DNA of 64,000 bases from contig RXGA01000002.1 of NCBI GenBank assembly GCA_004028775.1, positions 124,001-188,000 of the forward strand, read 5' to 3'. The notes under the pieces are model-generated. The model worked only from the letters and a program-made list of their open reading frames with translations. It searched no databases and was not told where the DNA came from. Every line of letters begins with the position of its first letter. The first letter of the stretch is position 1. Both the position numbers and the translations under genes were made by a program. This DNA is from Candidatus Methanosuratincola subterraneus. GTDB lineage: Archaea; Thermoproteota; Methanomethylicia; Methanomethylicales; Methanomethylicaceae. Of the stretch, positions 50,263-58,983 are shown in pieces.

Positions 50263-51487
50263 TGTCAGGCTCAGGTGCATAGGCTGCAACGCGGAATTCA
50301 ATCCTGACGAGGTAATATACAGTTGCACGGAATGTGGGGGGCTGCTCGAGGTGTGCATGGAACCCCCAAAGGCCACATTTGACGACTTCTCAAAGAGGGC
50401 ATTCGGGGTATGGAGATACAAGGAGTTCATCCCCATAGAGGAAGGTGCAGAGATAGTCACGCTGGATGAGGGGGGCACCCCACTTTACAGGTGCGACAGG
50501 CTTGCGAAGTGGGCGGGCGTAAGGAGGCTTTTCATAAAGTATGAGGGGAGGAACCCTACCGGGAGCTTCAAGGACAGGGGGATGACTGTTGGGGTCACTA
50601 AGGCGAAGAGCCTAGGATCGAAGGCAGTCGCCTGCGCTTCGACTGGCAACACTTCAGCTTCATTGGCAGCTTATGCCGCTAGATCTGGGCTCACCTGCTA
50701 CGTGATACTGCCCTCGGGAAAGGTTGCGATGGGCAAGCTTGCGCAGGCGCTGATGCATGGGGCGAAGGTTATCTCAGTCAAGGGGAACTTCGATCAGGCA
50801 CTCAAGCTGGTCATGGACGTCTCGAAGAGCATGGGGATATACCTCCTCAACAGCATAAACCCATGGAGGCTAGAGGGGCAGAAGACCCTCGCATTCGAGC
50901 TCGTTGATCAGCTTGGACATGTCCCCGAGGTGGTCGCGGTCCCTATGGGCAACTGCGGCAACATCTCAGCGATATGGAAAGGGTTCGTTGAGCTAGAAGG
51001 CGCAGGGCTGACCAAGGATAAGCCGAGGATGTTCGGTGTCCAGGCTGCAGGCGCTGCCCCGGTTGTGGAAATGCTCAGGAAGAACCTCGAGAGGCTCAGC
51101 CCAGTCAAGGCACCAGAAACAGTAGCCACTGCAATCAGGATAGGGAACCCAGTGAACTGGCCGAAGGCTGTGGACGCAATCAGGAGATCGTCTGGGCTCT
51201 ACGACTCGGTAACGGATGAGGAGATAATTGAAACCCAGAAGATGATAGCTTGCCTCGAGGGAATCGGCGTCGAGCCTGCAAGTGCCGCCTCCGTTGCAGG
51301 GGTGAAGAAGGCGGTTATGTCCGGATCGATGAACAGGGACGCCGAGATTGTGTGTGTCTGCACAGGGCACTTGCTCAAGGATCCTGAAGAGGTGATCAGC
51401 GTGTGCGGCAAGCCGATCGAGATTCCGCCTGACCTCAAGGCGGTTTCAGAAATGATCAGGCCGGAGGCGCCGCCCCAGACCCAATAA
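50255..51487 (+). CDS. thrC: Threonine synthase
   Basis: A 410-residue PLP enzyme converting O-phosphohomoserine to threonine. It opens with a zinc-ribbon-like CIGCNAEF...CTECGG pair, then the PLP lysine in NPTGSFKDRGM, CASTGNTSASLAAYAA, and the glycine loop VPMGNCGNIS. Possible starts are GTG 50237, GTG 50246 and TTG 50255; TTG 50255 is preferred because AGAGGGTG lies six bases upstream. It overlaps thrB by 8 bases. Confidence 0.93.
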   Translation: MSDVRLRCIGCNAEFNPDEVIYSCTECGGLLEVCMEPPKATFDDFSKRAFGVWRYKEFIPIEEGAEIVTLDEGGTPLYRCDRLAKWAGVRRLFIKYEGRNPTGSFKDRGMTVGVTKAKSLGSKAVACASTGNTSASLAAYAARSGLTCYVILPSGKVAMGKLAQALMHGAKVISVKGNFDQALKLVMDVSKSMGIYLLNSINPWRLEGQKTLAFELVDQLGHVPEVVAVPMGNCGNISAIWKGFVELEGAGLTKDKPRMFGVQAAGAAPVVEMLRKNLERLSPVKAPETVATAIRIGNPVNWPKAVDAIRRSSGLYDSVTDEEIIETQKMIACLEGIGVEPASAASVAGVKKAVMSGSMNRDAEIVCVCTGHLLKDPEEVISVCGKPIEIPPDLKAVSEMIRPEAPPQTQ

Positions 51488-51492
51488 GCAGG

Positions 51493-52413
51493 CTAGACGA
51501 CCCGGTTTTCGGGTTTCCTTGACTCTATCATCTCGAAGGGCTTCAGTATCCTGAGCAGGATGTCGGTCCTAGTGATTATTCCGACTGGCCTACTCTCTGG
51601 ATCGACAACGACGAGCCTGCCGATGCTGGACCGCTGCATCTTCTCCATTGCCTGGAGTATGTCCTCATCAATGCCTATGAGCACTGGTTTCCTGGTGGCA
51701 GCCTCTCGGACTGTCAGGTGCATTTTGCCCTCGGTTACGCACCTCGAGATGTCGGAACTTGTGATCATCCCCACCAGTTTGCCATCCTCAACGATCGGGG
51801 CCGCCCTTATCATCTCTTTGTAGAGCGTCTCAGCAGCTGTCCTCAGGGGGGCGTCCGCGGGGACTGAGACTATCCTCTTCGACATCACCTCGCCGACGGT
51901 GACGCGGGGTATGCTGATCAGGGTTATCACATCCAATAGGATCTCCCCATGGAGGTCGTCCCTGCCTGCGATCTTCCCCTCAATCACCATCCTTCCTGAA
52001 GGGGTCGGGCCGATCACGATCTCCTCCCCTATATTGAACCTTGAGAGATTTCCGATGACCTTCAGTATTGCCTGGCAGAAGTCTGGGCTGAAGACGCTCT
52101 TGAACAGGATGTCGGTAACCGTGACTTCAGTCCTCTCCCCTTGCTTTGTGTAGATCGGAACAGAAAGCGATCTAGGCCCCTTAGGGACGTTGAAGCTCTC
52201 GTATGCCTTGCTAGTTGGGAGGTACCCCCCTTTAGGCCCAGGAATCGCCTCAACCAGCCCGATGGCCCTAAGGACTGGCATGATGTTCCTGACCGTGCCC
52301 TCGTCCCTTCCTGTTCGTGCTGCAATCTCCTTGCTCTTCACAAGGGACCGCTTCTTGTCATAAAGCTCGAGAAGCGCAACCACTATCTCCTTTTGCGGCG
52401 CTGAGAGAGACAT
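51493..52413 (-). CDS. Winged-helix regulator with paired CBS domains
   Basis: A 306-residue protein. Residues 1-75 are a winged helix (SKEIAARTGRDEGTVRNIMPVL, GYLPTSKAYESF), 80-170 a linker domain, and 175-300 two CBS domains (VGEVMSKRIVSVPADA, VREAATRKPVLIGIDED, GRLVVVDPESRPVGIITRTDI). CBS pairs sense adenosine nucleotides or SAM. It is divergent from the CBS-fused acyl-CoA ligase with only 150 bases between their starts, and so is a good candidate to regulate it and itself. ATG 52413 is clear. Confidence 0.85.
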   Translation of the reverse strand: MSLSAPQKEIVVALLELYDKKRSLVKSKEIAARTGRDEGTVRNIMPVLRAIGLVEAIPGPKGGYLPTSKAYESFNVPKGPRSLSVPIYTKQGERTEVTVTDILFKSVFSPDFCQAILKVIGNLSRFNIGEEIVIGPTPSGRMVIEGKIAGRDDLHGEILLDVITLISIPRVTVGEVMSKRIVSVPADAPLRTAAETLYKEMIRAAPIVEDGKLVGMITSSDISRCVTEGKMHLTVREAATRKPVLIGIDEDILQAMEKMQRSSIGRLVVVDPESRPVGIITRTDILLRILKPFEMIESRKPENRVV

Positions 52414-52444
52414 AAGAATTCCTCTGTGGAATATTATGTAGAAC

Positions 52445-52514
52445 TATAATTATAATTTTTGTTCAATATGGACCAGGGTCTAGGGTTGGCTCCATTATTA
52501 TAAATAATTATAAT
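52445..52514. promoter_or_regulatory. Divergent promoter with repeated ATAATTATAAT boxes
   Basis: The 11-base word ATAATTATAAT occurs at 52446-52456 and 52504-52514, with a near-palindromic core. The first copy overlaps the probable TATA box of the leftward regulator gene; the second lies just upstream of the CTTATAAAAA TATA-like box (about 52523-52532) of the rightward ligase gene. This layout fits an operator pair bound by the CBS regulator. It is inference from position only, and A/T-rich words recur by chance in promoters. Confidence 0.35.
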
Positions 52515-52563
52515 CATCAAACCTTATAAAAATGGCAAAAGTTGGTTATGTAGGTGGCATCGG

Positions 52564-54462
52564 GTGAGCATAGACTCGATATTCTCAAAGACCGCGAATA
52601 GGCTCAACTCCAAGGTAGCGCTGAAATGGAAGGATAGGGATTATACCTTTGGGGAGCTTGACTCGCTCTCCACCAGGTTTGCCAAGGCGCTTTCAGCATT
52701 AGGGGTCGGCAAGGGGGAAAGGGTCTGCATATTCATGCAGAATTCCCCTGAGTTCGCAATTGCCCACTTTGGGATACTGAAGTGCGGAGGCGTTACAGTC
52801 CCCCTTAATGTGATGTACAGGAAGCATGAGCTCAGGCATATGATAAATGACTCAGGGGCAGCAGCAGTCGTGACCTCGGAGGCGAACCTGCAGTTCGTTC
52901 AGGAGGTAATGAAAGATCTGAAGACAGTGAAAGCGATCATCGTTACATCCGAGAGAGCCCCTGAAGGCATCAGGCCTTTTTACAAGATCTTGGAGGGTTT
53001 CGACGATACCCCGATACCCAGCATGAATGCCGAGGAAGACCTCGCGGTGATATGCTACACGTCCGGAACCACTGGCCTCTCCAAAGGGGCAATGCTCACG
53101 CACAGGAATTTCCTCTCAAACATAGGCACGCTTGCTTCGATCTGGGAGCTCAATGAAGGCGACAAGGTGCTCATGGCCCTCCCGATGTTTCACATCCACG
53201 GGTTAGGGATAGTCATTCACGGAATGGCTTACTGCGGCTACACCGTCCTCCTCCACGAGAGGTTTGACGCGGCGAAGGTGCTTGAAGACATCAGGCGGGA
53301 GAGGTGCACGGTCTTCATGGGAGTCCCGACCATGTACATCAAGCTCCTCGAGGAGAAGAGCACATCCCATGACGTTTCTTCGGTCAGGTTGTGGACGGTA
53401 GGATCTGCACCGATGCCAGTTGAGGCTTTCAACAAGTTCAAGGAGAAGTTTGGAGTTGAGATACTCGAGCGATATGGCATGACCGAGACTGCCCCTGTAA
53501 TAACATCAAACCCTTACAGGGGGCTCAGGAAGCCCGGGTCGGTCGGACCGCCGATTCCCGGGGTGGAGATTGCGATATTAGACGACGACGGGAGGACACT
53601 ACCGCCTGGCGAGGTCGGGGAGATTGCGGTAAGGGGTCCCAATGTGATGAAGGGATACTGGAACCGCCCGGTGGAGACAGAGGAGGCTTTCTCCGGCGGA
53701 TGGTTCCACACGGGGGATCTCGGCAAATTGGACGAGGATGGTTATCTAACCATCGTGGGCAGGAAGAAGGAGATGATAATCGCCAGCGGCTTCAAGGTCT
53801 TCCCGAGGGAGGTAGAGGAGGTAATACACCAGTACCCGAAGGTAAAGGAGGTGGCTGTCGTCGGGATACCAGATCCGGTGAGGGGCGAGAACGTTAAGGC
53901 TTTCGTGGTACTCAAGGATGGTGAGAATGCAACCGTCGAGGAGATCGAGGAGCACTGCAGGAGGAATTTGGCGGCTTTCAAGGTCCCGAGGATCTTTGAA
54001 TTCGTCGAGGCGATACCAAGGACCGCCAGCGGCAAGGCGTTGAATAGGATGCTTGCAAAGGTCAAGGTCAAAGATCTGATGGAGAAGTCCGTGAAGAGCA
54101 TCGACAGGAGAACTTCGGCCTACGAGGCAGCAAAGTACATGAAAGATGCCAACGTTGGAAGCCTTATCGTGACCGATGGTGAGGTTCCGATCGGAATCGT
54201 AACCCTCCGCGACATACTCTACAAGGTAATCTCGATAGGCAGTCTTGGCAAGGACGTGTCGCTCAGCAGCATAATGTCCACACCGCTGGTCACGGTAGAT
54301 GCCGAGGAGGACATTGCAAAGGCAGCGGCGATAATGCGGCAGTGGGGCGTCTGGAGGCTGCCTGTCAAAAACGGGAATGGGCAGCTGGTAGGGGTCCTGA
54401 GCGGGACGGACATATTCAGGGCATTTGCAGGGAGGAAGATGGAGGTCCCTACAAGCTTTTAG
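52564..54462 (+). CDS. Fatty-acid/acyl-CoA ligase fused to C-terminal CBS domain pair
   Basis: A 632-residue protein. Residues 1-495 are an AMP-forming acyl-CoA ligase with CYTSGTTGLSKGAM (A3), YGMTETAPV (A5), WFHTGDLGKLDEDGYL (A7), GRKKEMIIASGFKVFPREVE (A8) and the A10 lysine in PRTASGKALNR. Residues 500-632 are two CBS domains (VKDLMEKSVKSIDRRTSAYE; LSSIMSTPLVTVDAEEDIA). The enzyme makes acyl-CoA with AMP as by-product, while CBS pairs bind AMP/ATP, so direct feedback control is plausible. GTG 52564 starts it. The fusion is unusual. Confidence 0.9.
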   Translation: MSIDSIFSKTANRLNSKVALKWKDRDYTFGELDSLSTRFAKALSALGVGKGERVCIFMQNSPEFAIAHFGILKCGGVTVPLNVMYRKHELRHMINDSGAAAVVTSEANLQFVQEVMKDLKTVKAIIVTSERAPEGIRPFYKILEGFDDTPIPSMNAEEDLAVICYTSGTTGLSKGAMLTHRNFLSNIGTLASIWELNEGDKVLMALPMFHIHGLGIVIHGMAYCGYTVLLHERFDAAKVLEDIRRERCTVFMGVPTMYIKLLEEKSTSHDVSSVRLWTVGSAPMPVEAFNKFKEKFGVEILERYGMTETAPVITSNPYRGLRKPGSVGPPIPGVEIAILDDDGRTLPPGEVGEIAVRGPNVMKGYWNRPVETEEAFSGGWFHTGDLGKLDEDGYLTIVGRKKEMIIASGFKVFPREVEEVIHQYPKVKEVAVVGIPDPVRGENVKAFVVLKDGENATVEEIEEHCRRNLAAFKVPRIFEFVEAIPRTASGKALNRMLAKVKVKDLMEKSVKSIDRRTSAYEAAKYMKDANVGSLIVTDGEVPIGIVTLRDILYKVISIGSLGKDVSLSSIMSTPLVTVDAEEDIAKAAAIMRQWGVWRLPVKNGNGQLVGVLSGTDIFRAFAGRKMEVPTSF

Positions 54463-54465
54463 ATC

Positions 54466-55203
54466 CTAGGTGAGGTCTCCGCATGAGCAGAAGAGCTCGC
54501 CGATCGCCTTGTACAGGTCTTCAATACCCTTCCCGGTCTTCGAAGACACCGGGATGATCCTCCTTTTCTTCTCGAGCTCACCCACGACGGAAGCTAAGCT
54601 CGAAGCCAGCTCACCTGAAAGCCCACCAACCTGCGCCGAAGGGACGCCTTCGAGGGCAAGCCATGAGGGCACGGATCGGTGCATGTCCGATTTCGTCATT
54701 GCCTCGAGCGCGGGAATCCCCAGCCTGAGTTCAATCACGAGTGCTAGCAGCTTTATCACGGGCACGTCAAGCCAAGTTGATGCCAAGGAGGGGTCTATTG
54801 TGAAAATGCAGGCGGATCTTCCGGATATCCTCGAGACCAAGGAGGGGCCAAAACTCCTGAAGAGGAAGATCTCCATCTGCCCGGGCGTGTCTAATATCCT
54901 GAAGTCGCCGCCGCGAGATCCTATTGCTTTGGATATCTCCTCCAGCCTAGCCTCGACCATCTCTGCAGCCCTGATGAGTGCGCCATTCGGACCGAGCTGC
55001 TCCCTTCTCATCAGCTCAGTTACAGTGACATATTCCCTGATGTCAAAGTCGACCGGATAACATATCAGCTCCGCACCTGGGTCCAAGTTGACCCTTGAAA
55101 CACGATACCCTTTGGACTCCATCCAGCCGCCTAGGGACTGCACCAAGGTGCTCTTGCCTGATCCTGCTGGACCGACAATGTAGATGTTAATCAGATCCAA
55201 CAC
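54466..55203 (-). CDS. GPN-loop GTPase
   Basis: A 245-residue GTPase of the GPN family (Gpn1/PAB0955-like). It has P-loop GPAGSGKST, the diagnostic LGPNGAL insertion, RILDTPGQMEIF (switch) and MTKSDM-like specificity motif. Such GTPases assist assembly of RNA polymerase and related complexes in eukaryotes; archaeal roles are less clear. GTG 55203 or the following TTG starts it. It converges with the acyl-CoA ligase gene 3 bases away. Confidence 0.9.
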   Translation of the reverse strand: MLDLINIYIVGPAGSGKSTLVQSLGGWMESKGYRVSRVNLDPGAELICYPVDFDIREYVTVTELMRREQLGPNGALIRAAEMVEARLEEISKAIGSRGGDFRILDTPGQMEIFLFRSFGPSLVSRISGRSACIFTIDPSLASTWLDVPVIKLLALVIELRLGIPALEAMTKSDMHRSVPSWLALEGVPSAQVGGLSGELASSLASVVGELEKKRRIIPVSSKTGKGIEDLYKAIGELFCSCGDLT

Positions 55204-55294
55204 CCTTCCTTCAATTGAACGGCTCTGCGTATATTATGGAAAGGCATGTAATATATAGTTCATTAGAAAAGAGATCTTGTTGGAGTTGCCAAAC

Positions 55295-55804
55295 ATGGTC
55301 AAGGTTTCATTCAGATACAAGCCAGAGCTTGTCCAGTGGATCAAGAGCTCAGGCACAGGCAGTACATGGAACAGGGAAGAGAAGGTGTGGGAGGTCCCCG
55401 AGGAGATCTTGGGCGAGCTTGGTGCCAAGGCAAAGGAGCTGGGCGTGGAGATCAAGGTGCAGCAAGATGCGCCTCCTACAAAGGGCATCGCGGCCCAGCC
55501 CGAGGCGCAGGAAAGGCAACAGGCAGGGAATATGGGATACATCGAGTACGAGTCAAGGTTCGATCCCGAAAGGGCAAGGTCGGGAACCGGTATGAAAGCA
55601 GATCAGGGGGCGCCTGCCCAGAGGAGCCCTGTCAAGGAGGGAGAGATCAGGCTGAGGCGCTCTAAGGACGGTAGGTTCGTGCTGATTAACATTGACCTCA
55701 TTGCATTCGCATCGGATGTCGAGGACCTGATGAAGGGGACGAAGACAAGCGTCAAGTTCAGGGTGCTTCCTCCGCCTACGTTCAGGCAAACTGGCTCAGA
55801 ATAG
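55295..55804 (+). CDS. Unknown protein with HARP-like N-terminus
   Basis: A 169-residue protein. Residues 1-50 (KVSFRYKPELVQWIKSSG, then NREEKVWEVPEEILGEL) resemble the HARP/SMARCAL1-type DNA-annealing motif, where F-x-Y near the start and W-x-x-x-x-K-x-W are typical. The middle is Gln/Ala/Pro-rich and likely disordered, and the C-terminal 50 residues form a small beta/alpha unit (IRLRRSKDGRFVLINIDL). ATG 55295 is chosen over a TTG 18 bases upstream. The resemblance is by eye. Confidence 0.5.
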   Translation: MVKVSFRYKPELVQWIKSSGTGSTWNREEKVWEVPEEILGELGAKAKELGVEIKVQQDAPPTKGIAAQPEAQERQQAGNMGYIEYESRFDPERARSGTGMKADQGAPAQRSPVKEGEIRLRRSKDGRFVLINIDLIAFASDVEDLMKGTKTSVKFRVLPPPTFRQTGSE

Positions 55805-55882
55805 TCCTTTAATTTTATATTTTATTTATTTTTTAAATTAATATTGTAAATGTTTATTTTTTATAATAAAAAAATATAATAT

Positions 55883-57328
55883 TTAGGCTTGTTTTGGTCC
55901 TGTGAACCTGCTGACCAGGTAGGTAACAATCAAAGATGCGGCTACGCCTGGGAAGAACGGGTAGATTGGGGTCGCAGGAGGGGCAAGGAATAAGTACCAT
56001 AGCTGCGCCGAGGCGAAGCCGGCAACCATGCCAGCCAAGGCCCCGTATTTGTTCGCCCTTCTGTAGAATAGCGCCATGACTAGGGGTCCCATGAAAGAGC
56101 TCGAGAGAACCTGCCAGGTGTACGCAGTCAGCTGGTAAATCAGACCAGGCGGGTAGATCGCGATGATGCAGCAGCCCAAGCTGAGGATCAGCGAAATTAA
56201 CTTTGTCATCCTCAGCTGAGTCTTGTCAGACATCATCTTTGAGGCAGGCCTCACAAGGTCCCTAGTGAGCGTCCCGGCTGTCATGTGGATCAGTGCATCG
56301 ATCGTGGAGGTCGCCGCGCACATTATCCCCGCAAGGAAAAGCACGGACAGCCAAGGAGGGAATGCAGTCTTAACAAAGAGGGGCACTATAAGGTCGTCCT
56401 TCAAGGTCATGACATCAATCCCGAATTTGGCAAGGATGGGCCTAGAGAGGGCGCCGTAGGAGTAGGCAGCAAGGGGGAATAGCAGCGACCCGAATGTGGC
56501 TATCAGGAGGGCGCGCTTTATGTTCATCCGGCTGGAGATTGTGGCGTACCTCAGCACCATCTGCGGCTGGGCGAGCATCCCAAAACCCATGACAGCAGTG
56601 AGGCCGATTATCACGCTCCAAGTGTTTGTGCCGAAGGCAGGGAAAGTGACGCTTCGAATGTCAATCGCTGCCATGGTTTCATGTGCCTGCACGAAGCCTC
56701 CGAGCAGCGAGTATGAGAAGACCCACACAGCCACTACAGCTATGGTCATCACAATGCCCTGGATGAACTCGGCGAGTGTGGCTGAAAAGAGACCGCCACT
56801 GAAAACATAGACGGCTATGATAGCGCCAGCTACGAGGACGCCCATCCAGAAGGGGGTGCCAACAATTGTCGAGATGGCAGATCCCATTGCGATGAAAGCA
56901 GACACTGTGTAAGGGATTATGAAGATCGCTATGATCAGGGCTGAGGCATAGCGGAGAGTCTTGCTGCCGTACCTGAGCGACAGGAACTCCGAGAATGTCA
57001 TTGCATTGAGCTCCCTGAATGCCTTGGAAAGCCTCGGCGCGAGGACTGCAAAAGCGATCACAGCCGAGACGGCGTGCCACATGCCGATCACAGTCGCGCT
57101 CATACCCCACTTGCTAGCTGAGCCTGCGAACCCTATCATCAGGACGGCGCTGAAGTAAGTGGCAAAGAAGGCGACGCCCATTACGACCCCGCCTATCTTG
57201 AACCCGCCCACGTACCAGTCGCTTATGCTGCTAACCTTTTTCTTGCCAAGCCAGCCTACTGCCGCCAATGCAACCATGTAGAACGCAATGACTACAATGT
57301 ACAAAGCGCTGTCCATGAGGTCACTCAT
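55883..57328 (-). CDS. Sodium:solute symporter family transporter
   Basis: A 481-residue polytopic transporter with about 13 helices. Family landmarks are SISDWYVGGFKIGG near the start, MTFSEFLSLRYGSKTLRY, GGLFSATLAEFIQGIVM and LAGIMCAATSTIDALI. Such carriers take up organic acids or amino acids with Na+. ATG 57328 is chosen because AGGAGGG lies six bases upstream; an ATG six bases earlier is too close. It overlaps the preceding small membrane gene by 8 bases. Operon with phenylacetate-CoA-ligase-type enzyme suggests an aromatic or aryl-acid substrate. Confidence 0.88.
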   Translation of the reverse strand: MSDLMDSALYIVVIAFYMVALAAVGWLGKKKVSSISDWYVGGFKIGGVVMGVAFFATYFSAVLMIGFAGSASKWGMSATVIGMWHAVSAVIAFAVLAPRLSKAFRELNAMTFSEFLSLRYGSKTLRYASALIIAIFIIPYTVSAFIAMGSAISTIVGTPFWMGVLVAGAIIAVYVFSGGLFSATLAEFIQGIVMTIAVVAVWVFSYSLLGGFVQAHETMAAIDIRSVTFPAFGTNTWSVIIGLTAVMGFGMLAQPQMVLRYATISSRMNIKRALLIATFGSLLFPLAAYSYGALSRPILAKFGIDVMTLKDDLIVPLFVKTAFPPWLSVLFLAGIMCAATSTIDALIHMTAGTLTRDLVRPASKMMSDKTQLRMTKLISLILSLGCCIIAIYPPGLIYQLTAYTWQVLSSSFMGPLVMALFYRRANKYGALAGMVAGFASAQLWYLFLAPPATPIYPFFPGVAASLIVTYLVSRFTGPKQA

Positions 57329-57476
57329 CGGCATCCCTCCTTGATCTTGCCCATATCACGAACGCCAGCGCAAGCCCCAAGAAGCCAGGGACCCACCCGC
57401 CAAGAATAATCCACCAGTCGATCCCTATCGGGCTCAGGTTGGAGTACTGGGATACCAATCCCAACATCTCGATCAT
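57321..57476 (-). CDS. 51-residue membrane peptide of symporter operon
   Basis: A 51-residue frame between the PaaK-like gene (stop ends at 57478) and the symporter. It starts 1 base after the former and ends overlapping the latter, so spacing strongly supports translation. It has one hydrophobic helix (DWWIILGGWVPGFLGLALAF) and a basic-acidic tail. Small one-helix partners are common beside such symporters in bacteria and may aid assembly or stability. ATG 57476 or 57467 could be used. Confidence 0.72.
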   Translation of the reverse strand: MIEMLGLVSQYSNLSPIGIDWWIILGGWVPGFLGLALAFVIWARSRRDADE

Positions 57477-57477
57477 T

Positions 57478-58728
57478 TCAGAGCCTCCTCATGTCAATTA
57501 CCCGTTTCGCCTTCCCTTCGCTCCTGGGTATGGATCCGGGCGGGCAGATCTCTACATTCGAGCGCAGCAGAGTTGCATCCTTAATCTCCTCGAAGATCAA
57601 AGACCTCAACCTGTTTACGGCTGCCTGGTCCGAAATGATACCGTTCTTAACCTCCAGCTTTACGGTTATGTCGTCGACACCGCTGAGCAAGATCTGGAAG
57701 TTCCCGTTTGACTCGGGGTGGGAGGCGATTATCTTTTCGATTGTGGACGGGTAAATGCCTATGCCCCTGATCTTCACCATGTCGTCTATCCTGCCCCGCA
57801 TCCACTCTATCCTCCGGTGTGTCCTCCCGCATTCGCAGATCCCGTCTATTATGCGGGTTAGATCCCCAGTCCTGTAACGGAGGATTGGCATGGCTTCCCT
57901 GTCCAGAGGGGTGATCACGAGCTCGCCCTCCTCCTCTTTCTCAAGGGGCTCACCTGTGCTCGGGTCAATCACTTCGATGAGGAACCGGTCCTCCCAGACG
58001 TGGAGACCTGATTTGAACGGGCACTCGATAGCGACCCCTGGTCCCCCGACCTCGGCAAGTCCGTAGTTGTTGAAGGCACCTATGTTGAGGGACCCCTCGA
58101 TCTTATTCCGCATCTCTTTCGTCCATGGCTCTGCACCAAGGATGCCGATGCGTATCTTCAGGGAATCCCTGAGGCCGTTGGACGCCTCGAGCATCTCGAT
58201 CATCCTCAGGGCGAATGAAGGTATTGCATGGAATACGGTGACCCCGAAGTCAGCCATGACCTCAAGCTGCTTCTCTGGGTTTGCAGATCCGAGCGGGACC
58301 ACAGTCAGCCCCAGCTTCTCAGCCCCTTGGATCAGCCCTAGCCCCCCGGTGAAGAAGCCTTGGGAGGTTGTGTTCTGGAATACGTCGCCGCGCCGGGCGC
58401 CGGCACATGCAAGGCCCCTTGCCATCAACTCTGACCATGTTTCCAGATCCTTCTTCGTGTAGAAAGTCGTCACTGGCTTGTTGGTGCTGCCTGAAGAAGT
58501 GTGTATCCTGACGACCCGTTCTAGCGGCACCGCAAGGGCTCCATAGGGGAAGGCATCCACAAGGTCCTTCTTTGTTGTAAACGGCAGCTTTGCAACATCG
58601 CTGAGGTCAGAGATCTCGCCTATGCGCTTTCCCCTCATCCGCTCCCTTAGGAAAGGTATCCTTTCGGCCCTTTTCACAGCTGCCTTCAGTTTCTTTTTTT
58701 GCAGTTTCTCTATCTCTTCTCTTCCCAT
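57478..58728 (-). CDS. Phenylacetate-CoA ligase family (PaaK-like) enzyme
   Basis: A 416-residue adenylate-forming ligase of the PaaK type. Motifs are IHTSSGSTNKPVTTFYT (AMP-binding), NNYGLAEVGGPG, YRTGDLTRI and RSEGKAKRV with the C-terminal lysine. PaaK activates aryl-acetic or related acids with CoA. ATG 58728 opens MGREEIEKLQKKK. It is first of the three-gene set ending with the symporter, so uptake and CoA activation of one acid are probably linked. Other catabolic genes for aromatics are not in the window. Confidence 0.88.
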   Translation of the reverse strand: MGREEIEKLQKKKLKAAVKRAERIPFLRERMRGKRIGEISDLSDVAKLPFTTKKDLVDAFPYGALAVPLERVVRIHTSSGSTNKPVTTFYTKKDLETWSELMARGLACAGARRGDVFQNTTSQGFFTGGLGLIQGAEKLGLTVVPLGSANPEKQLEVMADFGVTVFHAIPSFALRMIEMLEASNGLRDSLKIRIGILGAEPWTKEMRNKIEGSLNIGAFNNYGLAEVGGPGVAIECPFKSGLHVWEDRFLIEVIDPSTGEPLEKEEEGELVITPLDREAMPILRYRTGDLTRIIDGICECGRTHRRIEWMRGRIDDMVKIRGIGIYPSTIEKIIASHPESNGNFQILLSGVDDITVKLEVKNGIISDQAAVNRLRSLIFEEIKDATLLRSNVEICPPGSIPRSEGKAKRVIDMRRL

Positions 58729-58820
58729 CCTCTCAATCTCTGGCTGGAAAAAACCATTAGAGAATGTAAAGACTATCCCTTCTTCCCACTTTCATGTGCT
58801 CAATACCTCCGAATCCAAAG

Positions 58821-58940
58821 AATGCCTGGCAGCTACAGGGTGCGCTAGCAGAGACTCAATAAACGCAAGCCCTCCGGAAGTTAAGCACCCTTTCCTCCTC
58901 CAGACGTGGTAAAAAGTTGCGAAAGTGATATTTAAGCATT
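58821..58940 (+). ncRNA. 5S rRNA-like element (possible divergent copy or pseudogene)
   Basis: A stretch of exactly 120 bases has several 5S rRNA features. GGAAGTTAAGC at 58876-58886 matches the archaeal 5S loop-B consensus. AGGGTGC at 58837-58843 pairs perfectly with GCACCCT at 58885-58891, at the distance expected for helix II. AATGC at 58821-58825 pairs with GCATT at 58936-58940, as helix I should. Against it, the 3' half shows only a weak helix IV/V and helix I is short. It may be a degenerate copy, or a chance match. Confidence 0.35.
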
Positions 58941-58983
58941 GTCAATAATCGGCTAAAGCCCTTTCAATCATCGCGCCAATGAA

